In this document: piece after piece, positions 54,196 to 62,734 of the stretch
How the letters are laid out: each line of letters starts with the position of its first letter
Position numbering within the stretch: position 1 is the stretch's first letter
Assembly: GCF_009746565.1 (NCBI RefSeq)
Contig: NZ_WRPN01000006.1
Location: forward strand, 62,001 to 126,000
Reading direction: 5' to 3'
Source of the DNA: Mariniflexile maritimum
Lineage (GTDB): Bacteria > Bacteroidota > Bacteroidia > Flavobacteriales > Flavobacteriaceae
DNA: 64,000 bases
Program-made: the position numbers and the translations under genes
Notes under the pieces: model-generated
Databases searched by the model: none
Seen by the model: the letters and a program-made list of their open reading frames with translations, nothing else
What the model was told of the DNA's origin: nothing

Positions 54196-54240
54196 GAACA
54201 TCCAATAAAAGGGTTGCAAAACTTATTTTATTGGATGTTC
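54196..54240 (+). promoter_or_regulatory. 15-bp perfect inverted repeat between pflB and pflA
   Basis: GAACATCCAATAAAA (54196-54210) pairs perfectly with TTTTATTGGATGTTC (54226-54240) around a 15-base loop. It is not followed by a U-tract (CTTTAAATAC), so it is more likely an mRNA 3'-end stabiliser, processing site or partial terminator. It sits directly upstream of the region in which pflA translation must begin. Confidence 0.7.
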
Positions 54241-54274
54241 CTTTAAATACAAAGCCATCAAAACCCACGATAAC

Positions 54275-55006
54275 ATATTAAGCGTCCATTCCATTGAAAC
54301 CTTCGGAACCCACGATGGTCCCGGTATTCGCATGGTCATTTTTCTGCAAGGTTGCAAATTAAAGTGCCTGTACTGTCATAATCCAGATTCCATAGCAACT
54401 TCTGGGGGCAAAGACTATGAGGTCGAGAAATTGGTTCAAATGGCATTAAAAACAAAGCCCTATTTTGGTAAAAAAGGGGGCGTTACCGTATCGGGTGGCG
54501 AACCATTGTTGCAGGCAAAGGCACTTATTCCGTTTTTTAAAAGGTTGAAAGAGGAAGGTATTAATACCAACATTGATACAAACGGCAGGATTTTGAACCA
54601 TTTTTCAAAAGAATTGTTGGATGACTATGCCGATTTGGTGATGTTGGACATCAAGCACATAACCGAAGAAGGCTATTTGGCCCTTACGGGCATGCCGAAT
54701 AAGGATACGGCACTTAATTTTGCCAAATACCGGGAAGCTTCCGGAAAAAAAATGTGGTTGCGTTATGTGTTGATTCCCGGGATAACGGATGCGCCCGAAT
54801 TGCTGCACGCCCTTGGAAACCATTTTAAGGATTATAAAACCATTCGTAAAATTGAAATTCAGCCCTACCATAAATTGGGAATCCATAAATGGGAATCTTT
54901 GGGTTGGGATTACCAATTAAAGGATGCCCGTGAAAATACCCCTGAAGAATTAAAGGCCGCCACTAAAATTTTAGAAAAATATTTTAGGGAAGTGAAAATA
55001 AATTAA
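54275..55006 (+). CDS. pflA: Pyruvate formate-lyase activating enzyme (radical SAM), unusual start
   Basis: Radical SAM enzyme that installs the glycyl radical in PflB. The cluster motif is CKLKCLYC; GGEPLLQ, DTNG and LDIKH follow as in known activases. The first ATG in frame (54332) lies inside the conserved N-terminus: codons before it encode LSVHSIETFGTHDGPGIR, the family hallmark that precedes the cluster. The frame is open back to a TAA at 54206, but has no ATG, GTG or TTG between 54209 and 54332. Translation therefore probably starts at a non-standard codon such as ATA 54275 (used here), ATC 54257 or ATT 54230, or the start has been altered. From 54275 the protein is 243 residues, near the usual 245. 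Confidence 0.8.
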   Translation: MLSVHSIETFGTHDGPGIRMVIFLQGCKLKCLYCHNPDSIATSGGKDYEVEKLVQMALKTKPYFGKKGGVTVSGGEPLLQAKALIPFFKRLKEEGINTNIDTNGRILNHFSKELLDDYADLVMLDIKHITEEGYLALTGMPNKDTALNFAKYREASGKKMWLRYVLIPGITDAPELLHALGNHFKDYKTIRKIEIQPYHKLGIHKWESLGWDYQLKDARENTPEELKAATKILEKYFREVKIN

Positions 55007-55020
55007 CGTAAAAACAGCGT

Positions 55021-55800
55021 ATGAATAACCCTAAGGAAGTTATTGAAATAGTAAATGTACTGGCGCAAAACAAGGCATCGTACAAAATTAATAAAACATT
55101 GATTCTTGCATTTCTAGCAGGTGCCTACATTGCCTTTGGTGGGTTACTGGCTCTTGTAGTAGGGGGCGGTTCGCCAGGGTTGGCAGCAACAAATCCTGGG
55201 ATAACCAAGTTTCTTTTTGGCGCTATGTTCCCCGTTGGCCTTATTTTGGTCGTTATCGTGGGTGCCGAACTTTTTACAGGAAACAATGCCTATTTTGTGC
55301 CGAGTGTTTTAAGTAAAAAGCAAACTATAAATACGGTTCTTAAAAACTGGGGCTTGGTATATGTTGGGAATTTTATTGGAGCTCTTTTTGTGGCCTACTT
55401 TATTACGCATTTAACCCATATTGTTGGCAGTACGCCCTTTGCAGAAACGGTGCGAAACGTTGCAATGAACAAAACAAGCCATACCTTTTTAGAAACCTTT
55501 CTTAAAGGCATTGGTGCCAACTGGTTGGTGTGTTTGGCTGTATGGCAAGGTATGGCGGCAAAAGATACCGTTGGTAAAATTTTTGCCATTTGGTTGCCGG
55601 TTATGGCCTTTGTTACTTTAGGGTTTGAGCACAGTGTGGCCAATATGTATTTTATCCCACTTGCTATTTTTGAAGGGGCTCCAATTACATGGTTGCACTT
55701 TTTTGAAAGCAATTTGGTGCCTGCTACTCTAGGAAATATAGTTGGCGGGGTCCTTTTTGTTGGGATGCCGTATGGTTATTTATTCGGGAATAAAGCCTAA
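55021..55800 (+). CDS. focA: Formate/nitrite channel (FocA/NirC family)
   Basis: A 259-residue membrane protein with six membrane segments. FocA motifs: AYIAFGG near 36, GAELFTGNN near 81, GANWLVCLAVW near 163, and GFEHSVANMYFIP near 201 with the channel histidine. It would export formate made by PflB, or import it. Starts 14 bp after pflA, so pflB-pflA-focA form one unit. Confidence 0.93.
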   Translation: MNNPKEVIEIVNVLAQNKASYKINKTLILAFLAGAYIAFGGLLALVVGGGSPGLAATNPGITKFLFGAMFPVGLILVVIVGAELFTGNNAYFVPSVLSKKQTINTVLKNWGLVYVGNFIGALFVAYFITHLTHIVGSTPFAETVRNVAMNKTSHTFLETFLKGIGANWLVCLAVWQGMAAKDTVGKIFAIWLPVMAFVTLGFEHSVANMYFIPLAIFEGAPITWLHFFESNLVPATLGNIVGGVLFVGMPYGYLFGNKA

Positions 55801-55846
55801 TGGTAAAAAGTTAGAAAAACAACTTAAAGCGTCGTTAAAAACGAAT

Positions 55847-55881
55847 CGAAGCAATCGGTTTATAATTTACAGATTGCTTCG
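55847..55881. repeat. CGAAGCAATC inverted repeat between focA and purL, decayed copy of a palindromic element
   Basis: CGAAGCAATC (55847-55856) and GATTGCTTCG (55872-55881) form a 10-bp stem with a 15-base loop. The same inner arms occur in the longer element inside purL. Outer arms are only faintly visible here (GTCGCATTGAG). It lies between convergent genes and may also act as a terminator for both. Confidence 0.7.
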
Positions 55882-55917
55882 TATGTCGCATTGAGTTAAA
55901 AATGGTTTTGCAGCTTC

Positions 55918-58900
55918 CTACTTTAAATGTTCCAACCATTTCCTGGCATTCACAAAGGCTTCCAACCAAGGTGAAACCTCGTCTTTTCTGCCTTCAGGGT
56001 AATAGGCCCAATTCCACTGGAACGTCGAGCGCTCAATATGAGGCATGGTTACCAAATGCCTGCCTGTTTTATCGCATAGCATGGCCGTATTAAAATCGGA
56101 ACCGTTTGGGTTGTGTGGATATTCTGTGTAAGCATATTTGGCCACGATTTGGTATTTGTCTTCAGAATATGGCAATTTGAATTTACCTTCGCCATGCGAA
56201 ATCCAAACCCCAAGCGTTGTGCCTTCCAATGTTGAAAGCATGACTGAATTGTTCTTTTGAATTTTAACTGAAGTGAATGAACTTTCATGTTTATGCGAAT
56301 CGTTATGAAGCATTTTACCATGAACATCGTGCTCTGGGTTGATAAGTTCTAACTCCATCCATAATTGGCAACCATTACAAATCCCAACCGATAAGGTGTC
56401 TTCCCGTTTGAAGAAATCCTGTATCACTTTATTGGCTTTATCGTTGTATTTAATGGCGCCCGCCCAACCTTTTGCAGAGCCTAAAACATCCGAATTGCTA
56501 AAGCCTCCAACAGCTCCTAAAAACTGAATATCCTCTAAGGTTTCACGACCCGAAATTAAATCGGTCATGTGCACGTCTTTCACATCAAAACCTGCCAAAT
56601 ACATGGCGTTTGCCATTTCGCGCTCGGAGTTGCTTCCTTTTTCACGAAGAATGGCGGCTTTGGGCCGCTTCTCGTCATTGCGAGGAGTTTGCGACGAAGC
56701 AATCTCATTCTTGGTAGCAGATTGCTTCGTTTCACTCGCAATGACGTCTTTTAATTTCCCTGTAAAATGACTAGGGAATGTATATGCTAATGGTTGATTT
56801 TTATAGTTGTTGAAACGCGCTTCAGCTAAATTATTAGCAGTTTGTTTTTGGTCTAATAAAAATGACGTTTTGTACCAAACATCGCGTAAACGAGAGATGG
56901 TTAAAGTAAAAACTTCATTGCCGTTTATGATGCTTAAAACATCACTATTGGTTACGTTTCCTATATTGAAAAAATCAATATTTGCTTCCGAAAAAACACT
57001 TTCGATGGAAGCATCTTTAGCTTGAATAACGATACCTGCATTTTCAGCAAACAATAATTTTAAGGAATCTTTTTCAGCTAAAGCAGTAAGGTCCAATTCA
57101 GCCCCCAAGTTATTATCAGCAAAACATAATTCTAACAAGGTAGTAATTAAACCACCAGAAGCCACATCGTGTCCAGCAACAATTTGTTTGTCTTTTATTA
57201 ATTTCTGAAGGGTATTGAACACGGTTTTTACATACGACGCATTTTTAACTGTTGGTGCATCGTTTCCAATTTTGTTCAATATTTGTGCAAACGCGCTTCC
57301 GCCTAATTTAAAACTATCTTGAGATATATTGATATAGTAAATAGAGCCTCCGTTTTTCTTAAATACAGGCTCCACAACATTACTAATATCATTACAATTT
57401 CCAGCGGCAGAAATGATAACCGTTCCCGGAGCAATAACATCACCATCGGGATATTTTTGCTTCATGGAAAGCGAATCTTTTCCGGTGGGAACATTGATGC
57501 CCAAATCGATGGCAAACTCCGAAACGGCTTCAACCGCTTCATATAAACGGGCATCTTCACCCTCGTTTTTACAAGGCCACATCCAGTTTGCAGACAATGA
57601 AACCGATTGCAAACCATTTTTTAAAGGTGCCCAAACAATGTTGGTCAGGGCCTCGGTAATGGCATTTCTGCTTCCTGCCACCGGATTGATCAATCCTGAA
57701 ATAGGCGAGTGCCCAATAGAGGTTGCGATGCCTTCTTTTCCTTTATAATCCAATGCCATAACCCCAACGTTGTTTAGCGGTAATTGCAAGGGACCAGCAC
57801 ATTGTTGTTTGGCCACTTTACCGCCCACACAACGATCTACTTTATTAGTTAACCAATCTTTACAAGCTACGGCCTCTAATTGTAAAACCTGTTCTAAATA
57901 ATCATGGAAATTATCGGAATTATAGCTTAGTTCTTTATAATTTCTTTGGATGGTTTTATCGGTCATAATGGTTTTTGGCGAACTGCCAAACATATCTTCC
58001 ATCGCTAAATCCATGGGTTTATGGCCGTTGGTTTTAGACTCGAATGTAAATCTATCATCACCTGTAACATCACCAACCGTGTACATAGGCGAACGTTCTC
58101 TGTCTGCAATACGTTGAAGGATATCGATATGCTCTTTATCAATCACCAAGCCCATACGTTCTTGCGATTCGTTACCAATAATTTCTTTATCAGAAAGGGT
58201 AGGGTCGCCCACAGGAAGTGCATCTAAATCTATGTTTCCACCAGTATCTTCCACCAATTCCGATAAACAATTCAAATGGCCACCCGCACCATGGTCATGT
58301 ATGGAAACGATGTAGTTTTTGTCGCTTTCAACCATACCACGAATGGCGTTGGCAGCACGTTTTTGCATTTCAGGGTTGGAACGTTGTACGGCATTTAATT
58401 CGATGCCTGATGCAAATTCACCCGTATCTGCCGATGATACCGCAGCACCACCCATGCCAATACGGTAGTTTTCACCACCAAGAATTACGATTTTATCGCC
58501 CAATTGTGGTTTGTCTTTCAAGGCTTGGTCTTTTTTGCCATACCCAATACCACCTGCTTGCATAATCACTTTATCGAAACCAAGTTTTCTGGCATCTTCT
58601 TCATGTTCAAAGGTTAAAACTGAACCGCAAATAAGTGGTTGCCCAAATTTGTTTCCAAAATCTGATGCACCATTTGAAGCCTTTATTAAAATATCCATTG
58701 GCGTTTGGTACAGCCATTTGCGTTCTGGAAAGGCTTTTTCCCATGGGCGGTTTTCTTCTAAGCGAGAATACGAGGTCATATATACCGCGGTTCCTGCTAA
58801 TGGAAGCGATCCTTTTCCGCCTGCAAGTCTATCTCGAATTTCACCTCCCGAACCGGTTGCGGCACCATTAAAAGGTTCTACGGTAGTTGGGAAGTTATGG

Positions 58901-59643
58901 GTTTCTGCTTTTAATGAAATAACCGATTCAAAATCTTTGGTTTCATAGAAATCGGGTTTGTCGGCGGTTTTTGGTGCAAACTGTTCCACTTTAGGGCCTT
59001 CAACAAAAGCCACATTATCTTTATAGGCTGAAACAATACTGTTGGGGTGTGTTTCAGATGTTTTTCTAATTAATTTGAAAAGTGAGGTTGGTTTTTCAAC
59101 ACCATCTATCACAAACGTGCCATTGAAAATTTTATGGCGACAATGTTCTGAGTTTACTTGTGAAAACCCAAATACCTCGGAATCGGTTAACGGACGACCA
59201 ATTTTTTTGGCAACACCTTCTAAATATGCAACTTCTTCATCACTTAATGATAAGCCTTCTTTTTGGTTATAAGCGGCAATATCTTCAATATTAAGTATCG
59301 GTTCTGGTTTGATATTGATGGTGAATGATTCTTGATTCAATCCTTTGAATTTTTCAGAAATCATGGGGTCGAAACCTTTGAAATCTTCAGCTACAGCTTG
59401 AAATTCTTCAATACGGATGATGTCTGTAATGCCCATATTTTGGGTAATCTCTACCGCATTGGTGCTCCATGGGGTTATCATGGCGGCACGTGGCCCAACA
59501 AAAAAAGCATCGATGGATGCTTGTTCTATTTTAGGCTGGTTGCCAAATAGCCATACCAATTTGGATATGGTTTCGGGAGCTAATTCTTTTGTGGTTTGAA
59601 CAGCAAAAACCGTGCTGTTTGCGTTTCCAAAGAAATGAATCAT
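55918..59643 (-). CDS. purL: Phosphoribosylformylglycinamidine synthase (FGAM synthase, large form)
   Basis: A 1241-residue single-chain enzyme for the fourth step of purine synthesis, making FGAM from FGAR, glutamine and ATP. The synthetase core has HNFPTTVEPFNGAATGSGGEIRD near 243-265 and IHDHGAGGHLNCLSELVE near 443-460. The glutaminase domain at the C-terminus has the nucleophile Cys in VGICNGCQLW near 1090 and WISHGEGKF near 1150. Residues about 966-991 (VIASETKQSATKNEIASSQT and onward) are encoded by a palindromic repeat inserted in frame just before the glutaminase domain (KAAILREKGSNSE). The frame is intact, so the protein is probably functional. Confidence 0.97.
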   Translation of the reverse strand: MIHFFGNANSTVFAVQTTKELAPETISKLVWLFGNQPKIEQASIDAFFVGPRAAMITPWSTNAVEITQNMGITDIIRIEEFQAVAEDFKGFDPMISEKFKGLNQESFTINIKPEPILNIEDIAAYNQKEGLSLSDEEVAYLEGVAKKIGRPLTDSEVFGFSQVNSEHCRHKIFNGTFVIDGVEKPTSLFKLIRKTSETHPNSIVSAYKDNVAFVEGPKVEQFAPKTADKPDFYETKDFESVISLKAETHNFPTTVEPFNGAATGSGGEIRDRLAGGKGSLPLAGTAVYMTSYSRLEENRPWEKAFPERKWLYQTPMDILIKASNGASDFGNKFGQPLICGSVLTFEHEEDARKLGFDKVIMQAGGIGYGKKDQALKDKPQLGDKIVILGGENYRIGMGGAAVSSADTGEFASGIELNAVQRSNPEMQKRAANAIRGMVESDKNYIVSIHDHGAGGHLNCLSELVEDTGGNIDLDALPVGDPTLSDKEIIGNESQERMGLVIDKEHIDILQRIADRERSPMYTVGDVTGDDRFTFESKTNGHKPMDLAMEDMFGSSPKTIMTDKTIQRNYKELSYNSDNFHDYLEQVLQLEAVACKDWLTNKVDRCVGGKVAKQQCAGPLQLPLNNVGVMALDYKGKEGIATSIGHSPISGLINPVAGSRNAITEALTNIVWAPLKNGLQSVSLSANWMWPCKNEGEDARLYEAVEAVSEFAIDLGINVPTGKDSLSMKQKYPDGDVIAPGTVIISAAGNCNDISNVVEPVFKKNGGSIYYINISQDSFKLGGSAFAQILNKIGNDAPTVKNASYVKTVFNTLQKLIKDKQIVAGHDVASGGLITTLLELCFADNNLGAELDLTALAEKDSLKLLFAENAGIVIQAKDASIESVFSEANIDFFNIGNVTNSDVLSIINGNEVFTLTISRLRDVWYKTSFLLDQKQTANNLAEARFNNYKNQPLAYTFPSHFTGKLKDVIASETKQSATKNEIASSQTPRNDEKRPKAAILREKGSNSEREMANAMYLAGFDVKDVHMTDLISGRETLEDIQFLGAVGGFSNSDVLGSAKGWAGAIKYNDKANKVIQDFFKREDTLSVGICNGCQLWMELELINPEHDVHGKMLHNDSHKHESSFTSVKIQKNNSVMLSTLEGTTLGVWISHGEGKFKLPYSEDKYQIVAKYAYTEYPHNPNGSDFNTAMLCDKTGRHLVTMPHIERSTFQWNWAYYPEGRKDEVSPWLEAFVNARKWLEHLK
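56673..56746 (-). repeat. 74-bp palindromic repeat inserted in frame in purL
   Basis: Nested inverted repeats: outer arms CGTCATTGCGAG (56673-56684) and CTCGCAATGACG (56735-56746), inner arms ACGAAGCAATCT (56694-56705) and AGATTGCTTCGT (56719-56730), both 12 bp and perfect. Between outer and inner arms there are 9 bases on one side and 4 on the other. It encodes the linker peptide of PurL containing IASSQTPRNDE, a sequence I recognise as the translation of a repeat that is widespread in bacterial genomes. Confidence 0.9.
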
Positions 59644-59677
59644 TAGGTATGGGTTTATATTTGTTTGAAATAAAGGG

Positions 59678-59685
59678 CAAATTTA
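59678..59685 (-). promoter_or_regulatory. purL -10 element
   Basis: TAAATTTG on the - strand fits TAnnTTTG and lies 34 bp before the purL start codon. Confidence 0.5.
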
Positions 59686-59753
59686 CTTTTTTTAGTTGAA
59701 ATTTTAGCTTAAAAAATGCCATTAATTAGGGAGTTATCCACGAGTTTTGAACA

Positions 59754-59782
59754 TAAAAAAAGCGATTCTTTTTTGAATCGCC
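59754..59782 (-). terminator. Intrinsic terminator of the endonuclease gene
   Basis: On the - strand, GCGATTC, six A bases and GAATCGC form a 7-bp stem followed by a run of seven T. It lies 8 bp past the endonuclease stop and insulates purL. Confidence 0.9.
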
Positions 59783-59789
59783 TTGGTGG

Positions 59790-60908
59790 TTATTGCCTCA
59801 CAAGCTTTTTGGTGAGGCTTCCATTTTTGGAAGTGAACTTAACGAGGTAAATGCCTTTGTTTAGTTGGCTTATGTTAATTTCCTTTGCTTTATTGCTTAG
59901 TTGTTGTTTTGATACAGACGCGCCCAAAATGTTGAAAATTTCAACTTGTAGGATGTGTTGTGTGTTGCTTGCAGTAATGTAAAGGGTGTTTTCTTTGGCC
60001 GGATTTGGGTATATGTTGAAATCGGCTATGGAGGCATCGTTTGTTGTTAAAGGATTACTCCAAATTTGGGTTACATATTCTGGATGGTCTATGTAAGGAT
60101 TTCTGTTTCCCTGAAACGCGTACACCGCATTATTTTTGTTTATTTCGTATTGGCTTACCGGGTCTAAATTATTCCAAGTTAATAGAATATTTAAAAAAGT
60201 TGAATCAAATGCTGGGAACGAGGTTCCATCAAACATCACGCTCACTTCACTTGCTGAAAAATTACTTTTGAAAGTTGCTAATTGGTTTTGATAACAAGTA
60301 GCAAAATAAAAATATGCTCTGGCAATATCACCTTTAAATTCATCAATTGGCTCAAAAACAATTCCTGAAAATCCAGCGGAATACCCCGAATTTAAACTAC
60401 TACCTAATTTGGTGCCGTTTGAGGAGGTATAAGTTGCAGCGCCTACAACGCCATATGCATAGTTATTGTGCTTTCCATTTACATAGCCATCTGAGGGCAA
60501 AACAAAATGCGCATCAGAATACATGGGATATACATCACTTCCTCCAAAATATGATTTTGGAATGACGTGCTCTCTATTATAACAATCACCTTCACTAGTG
60601 TAATTTCCGCATTGTTTTGTTATTGGGGTAAATGTGTAAGTGTCTGTTCCAGTTGGGATTTCGGTGTATAAATCCACTATGGTGCCATCGTTGTCATAAT
60701 AAAAATCTTTAAAGGAAGTTTCATTATATAAAGTCCACAAATCGCCATAATTGGCAGTTGAAGAACTATTTGTGTTATTGTTGATAATATTAAATAACTG
60801 TGTTTTTAAGGCAGTACCCGTTCCTGTTGCAGTACTATAATAGCCTGAAGGAATTTGCGAAAATGCAAACCCGGTAACTAATAAAAATAAATAGTAAAAT
60901 TGTTTCAT
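59790..60908 (-). CDS. Secreted endonuclease I family nuclease with T9SS sorting domain
   Basis: The ATG at 60908 gives a signal peptide (MKQFYYLFLLVTGFAFSQ) and 372 residues; the frame extends upstream only into the preceding gene. The nuclease motif YNREHVIPKSYF near residues 114-125 and the DAHFVLPSDGYVNGKHNNY segment near 135-153 define the EndA/NucM family. A linker leads to a T9SS C-terminal domain (FNIYPNPAKENTLYI to GIYLVKFTS). It likely degrades extracellular DNA or RNA for nutrients. It starts 4 bp after the rsmB-like gene stop. Confidence 0.9.
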   Translation of the reverse strand: MKQFYYLFLLVTGFAFSQIPSGYYSTATGTGTALKTQLFNIINNNTNSSSTANYGDLWTLYNETSFKDFYYDNDGTIVDLYTEIPTGTDTYTFTPITKQCGNYTSEGDCYNREHVIPKSYFGGSDVYPMYSDAHFVLPSDGYVNGKHNNYAYGVVGAATYTSSNGTKLGSSLNSGYSAGFSGIVFEPIDEFKGDIARAYFYFATCYQNQLATFKSNFSASEVSVMFDGTSFPAFDSTFLNILLTWNNLDPVSQYEINKNNAVYAFQGNRNPYIDHPEYVTQIWSNPLTTNDASIADFNIYPNPAKENTLYITASNTQHILQVEIFNILGASVSKQQLSNKAKEINISQLNKGIYLVKFTSKNGSLTKKLVRQ

Positions 60909-60912
60909 AATT

Positions 60913-62127
60913 TTATTGTTTACGTTCCAAAAGCGCCATGTAAAAGCCATCAAAACCCGATTTGTGTGCCAGCACTTTATTTTCTTTTATAAATGTAAAA
61001 CTTTTTCCGCTATCGGAAGCTAAGAATTTATGAACTTGTTCTTGGTTTTCGGAAGGTAATACCGAGCAAGTTGCGTAAACCAATTGCCCGCCAACCTTAA
61101 CCATTCTTGAATATTGCTGCAATAGTTCCTGTTGCGTTTTTTTAATGTCTTCAATAAATTCGGGTTGTAGTTTCCATTTGGCATCGGGGTTTCTGCGCAA
61201 AACACCCAAGCCAGAACACGGGGCATCAATTAACACACGATCGGCCTTATCGTACAGTTTTTTAATGACTTTGGTTGAATCGATAACGCGGGGCTCTATA
61301 TTGTGCGCTCCGTTTCGTTTGGCGCGCCGTTTAAGTTCGTGGAGTTTGTTTTCATAAATATCCAAAGCAATAATTTGTCCTTTGTTTTCCATTAAGGAAG
61401 CAATATGCAGCGTTTTGCCACCCGCGCCTGCACAAGTATCCACCACGCGCATACCGGGTTGCACGTTTAAAAATTGGGCGACCAATTGCGACGAGGCATC
61501 CTGTACCTCAAATAAACCGTTTTTAAATGCTTCGGTTGTAAATACGTTGGCACGCTCCTTTAGTTTTAGGGCATGTGGGTAATCGGGCAAAAAATCGGAT
61601 TCTATGTCCAAGTCGAATAATTCGGCCTGTAGTTTTTCTTTGGTAGTTTTAAGGGTGTTCACTCTTAGCACAACCTCGGCTTGCTCGTTTAAAGCATTGA
61701 TTTCTTTGGTCCAAAGGCTATTTCCCAACTCTTTTTCGCCTAAGGCATCCATCCAATCGGGAATGGATTCCTTGAATTTCCTAATTTTTGAAAGTTCATC
61801 AAAGCGGCCCTTGATTTTTCGGGTGGGTGTTTCCTCAAAATATTTCCAATCGGGTAATTTGATGCCTTTTAAAGTTGCCCAAACTGCAAATAGGCGCCAT
61901 AGGTTGTCGCGGTTAAAAGGTTCTTTAACTTCGGCAATTTCGGCATATAGGCGTTTCCAACGAACTATATCGTAAGTGGTTTCGGCAACAAAGGCTCGAT
62001 CGCGGGCGCCCCAGCGTTTGTCGCGTTTTAAAAGTTGTTGAATCACTTTATCGGCATAGTGGCCTTCATTAAAAATTAGGGTCAATCCGTCAATAACCGA
62101 AAAGCATAAATTTCTGTGTAATCGCAT
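60913..62127 (-). CDS. RsmB/NOL1-type 16S rRNA cytosine-C5 methyltransferase
   Basis: The ATG at 62127 is preferred, since a TAnnTTTG element at 62153-62146 overlaps the longer TTG start at 62148; this leaves 404 residues. An N-terminal NusB-like RNA-binding region (to about 130) precedes the SAM-dependent methyltransferase. SAM-binding motif VVDTCAGAGGKTLHIAS is near 225, the first catalytic cysteine in DAPCSGLGVLRRNPDAKW near 293 and the second in YATCSVLPSENQEQV near 348. It modifies rRNA; the exact target base cannot be read. Confidence 0.92.
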   Translation of the reverse strand: MRLHRNLCFSVIDGLTLIFNEGHYADKVIQQLLKRDKRWGARDRAFVAETTYDIVRWKRLYAEIAEVKEPFNRDNLWRLFAVWATLKGIKLPDWKYFEETPTRKIKGRFDELSKIRKFKESIPDWMDALGEKELGNSLWTKEINALNEQAEVVLRVNTLKTTKEKLQAELFDLDIESDFLPDYPHALKLKERANVFTTEAFKNGLFEVQDASSQLVAQFLNVQPGMRVVDTCAGAGGKTLHIASLMENKGQIIALDIYENKLHELKRRAKRNGAHNIEPRVIDSTKVIKKLYDKADRVLIDAPCSGLGVLRRNPDAKWKLQPEFIEDIKKTQQELLQQYSRMVKVGGQLVYATCSVLPSENQEQVHKFLASDSGKSFTFIKENKVLAHKSGFDGFYMALLERKQ

Positions 62128-62145
62128 GGTTTGTAAATAAGTGTG

Positions 62146-62153
62146 CAAAGTTA
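62146..62153 (-). promoter_or_regulatory. -10 element of the rRNA methyltransferase gene
   Basis: TAACTTTG on the - strand fits TAnnTTTG and ends 18 bp before the chosen ATG, which helped to set that start. Confidence 0.5.
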
Positions 62154-62238
62154 CGTTTTAAATGTTTTATTTGTTTATTGGTTTTTAAGTTTATTGTTTT
62201 TGCCTTTAAGTTTTGAAGAAATCCATTTGGTTTGCAAA

Positions 62239-62274
62239 AAAAAAAAGAGGCTTTTTTAAGATCCTCTTTTTTTT
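62239..62274. terminator. Terminator between the ECF operon and the methyltransferase gene
   Basis: AAAAAAAAGAGG (62239-62250) and CCTCTTTTTTTT (62263-62274) form a perfect stem with T-runs in both directions. It ends the - strand sigma-factor operon 23 bp past its last stop. Confidence 0.85.
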
Positions 62275-62296
62275 GCTTTTTTATGTAATTTATTGA

Positions 62297-62722
62297 TTAG
62301 TTGCGCCCCCGTTTTTTATATTCGTCAAACATTTTGCGCTTAAAGTCGTCTTCAATTTTATGGAGCATGATTATTTTTTTTGCCGAAATAACTTTTGTTA
62401 ACCTATCGATAAAATCGTTTTCGGCGGCTTGTCGTTTTGCCTCGTTTAAGCGTGTTTCCTTTAAAAATTGTTTGGCTTCTTCTTCGGATAGTGTTTCAAA
62501 ATTTATTTTTTTACGCGCTTGGTAAGCATCACCTCTTAATTTTGAGTTTTCTTCTTCATAGCTATTGTAAATGGGCCAGAATTGTTGCGCTTCTTTTTCG
62601 CTTAAATCCAGTTTTTCGGTTATGTACGCAATTTTTAGGGTTTTTATTTTATCTCTGTTTGGTTGCCCAAAGGTGATAATTGAAAACCCCAGAATGAATA
62701 GGATGCTTGTAAGTGTTTTCAT
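62297..62722 (-). CDS. Spy/CpxP-like periplasmic protein linked to an ECF sigma factor
   Basis: A 141-residue protein with a signal peptide (MKTLTSILFILGFSIITFGQ) and an all-helical, highly charged mature part. The segment LDLSEKEAQQFWPIYNSYEE near 38-57 is typical of the Spy/CpxP-like family that Bacteroidota carry beside ECF sigma factors. By analogy with CnrX or CpxP it may sense metals or misfolded protein in the periplasm and control the sigma factor; this is inference from context. Last gene of the three-gene operon. Confidence 0.75.
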   Translation of the reverse strand: MKTLTSILFILGFSIITFGQPNRDKIKTLKIAYITEKLDLSEKEAQQFWPIYNSYEEENSKLRGDAYQARKKINFETLSEEEAKQFLKETRLNEAKRQAAENDFIDRLTKVISAKKIIMLHKIEDDFKRKMFDEYKKRGRN

Positions 62723-62734
62723 TTTTTCTTTGAT

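Noticed and set aside
54332-55006. pflA starting at the ATG at 54332
   Set aside because: This start would remove the conserved HSIETFGTHDGPGIR segment found in all activases of this family.
60909-60953. Longer endonuclease N-terminus overlapping the methyltransferase gene
   Set aside because: The ATG at 60908 gives a clean signal peptide; the extra 15 residues would hide it.
62128-62148. Longer N-terminus of the RsmB-type methyltransferase from a TTG
   Set aside because: The TTG overlaps a TAnnTTTG promoter element; the ATG at 62127 gives the usual N-terminus.
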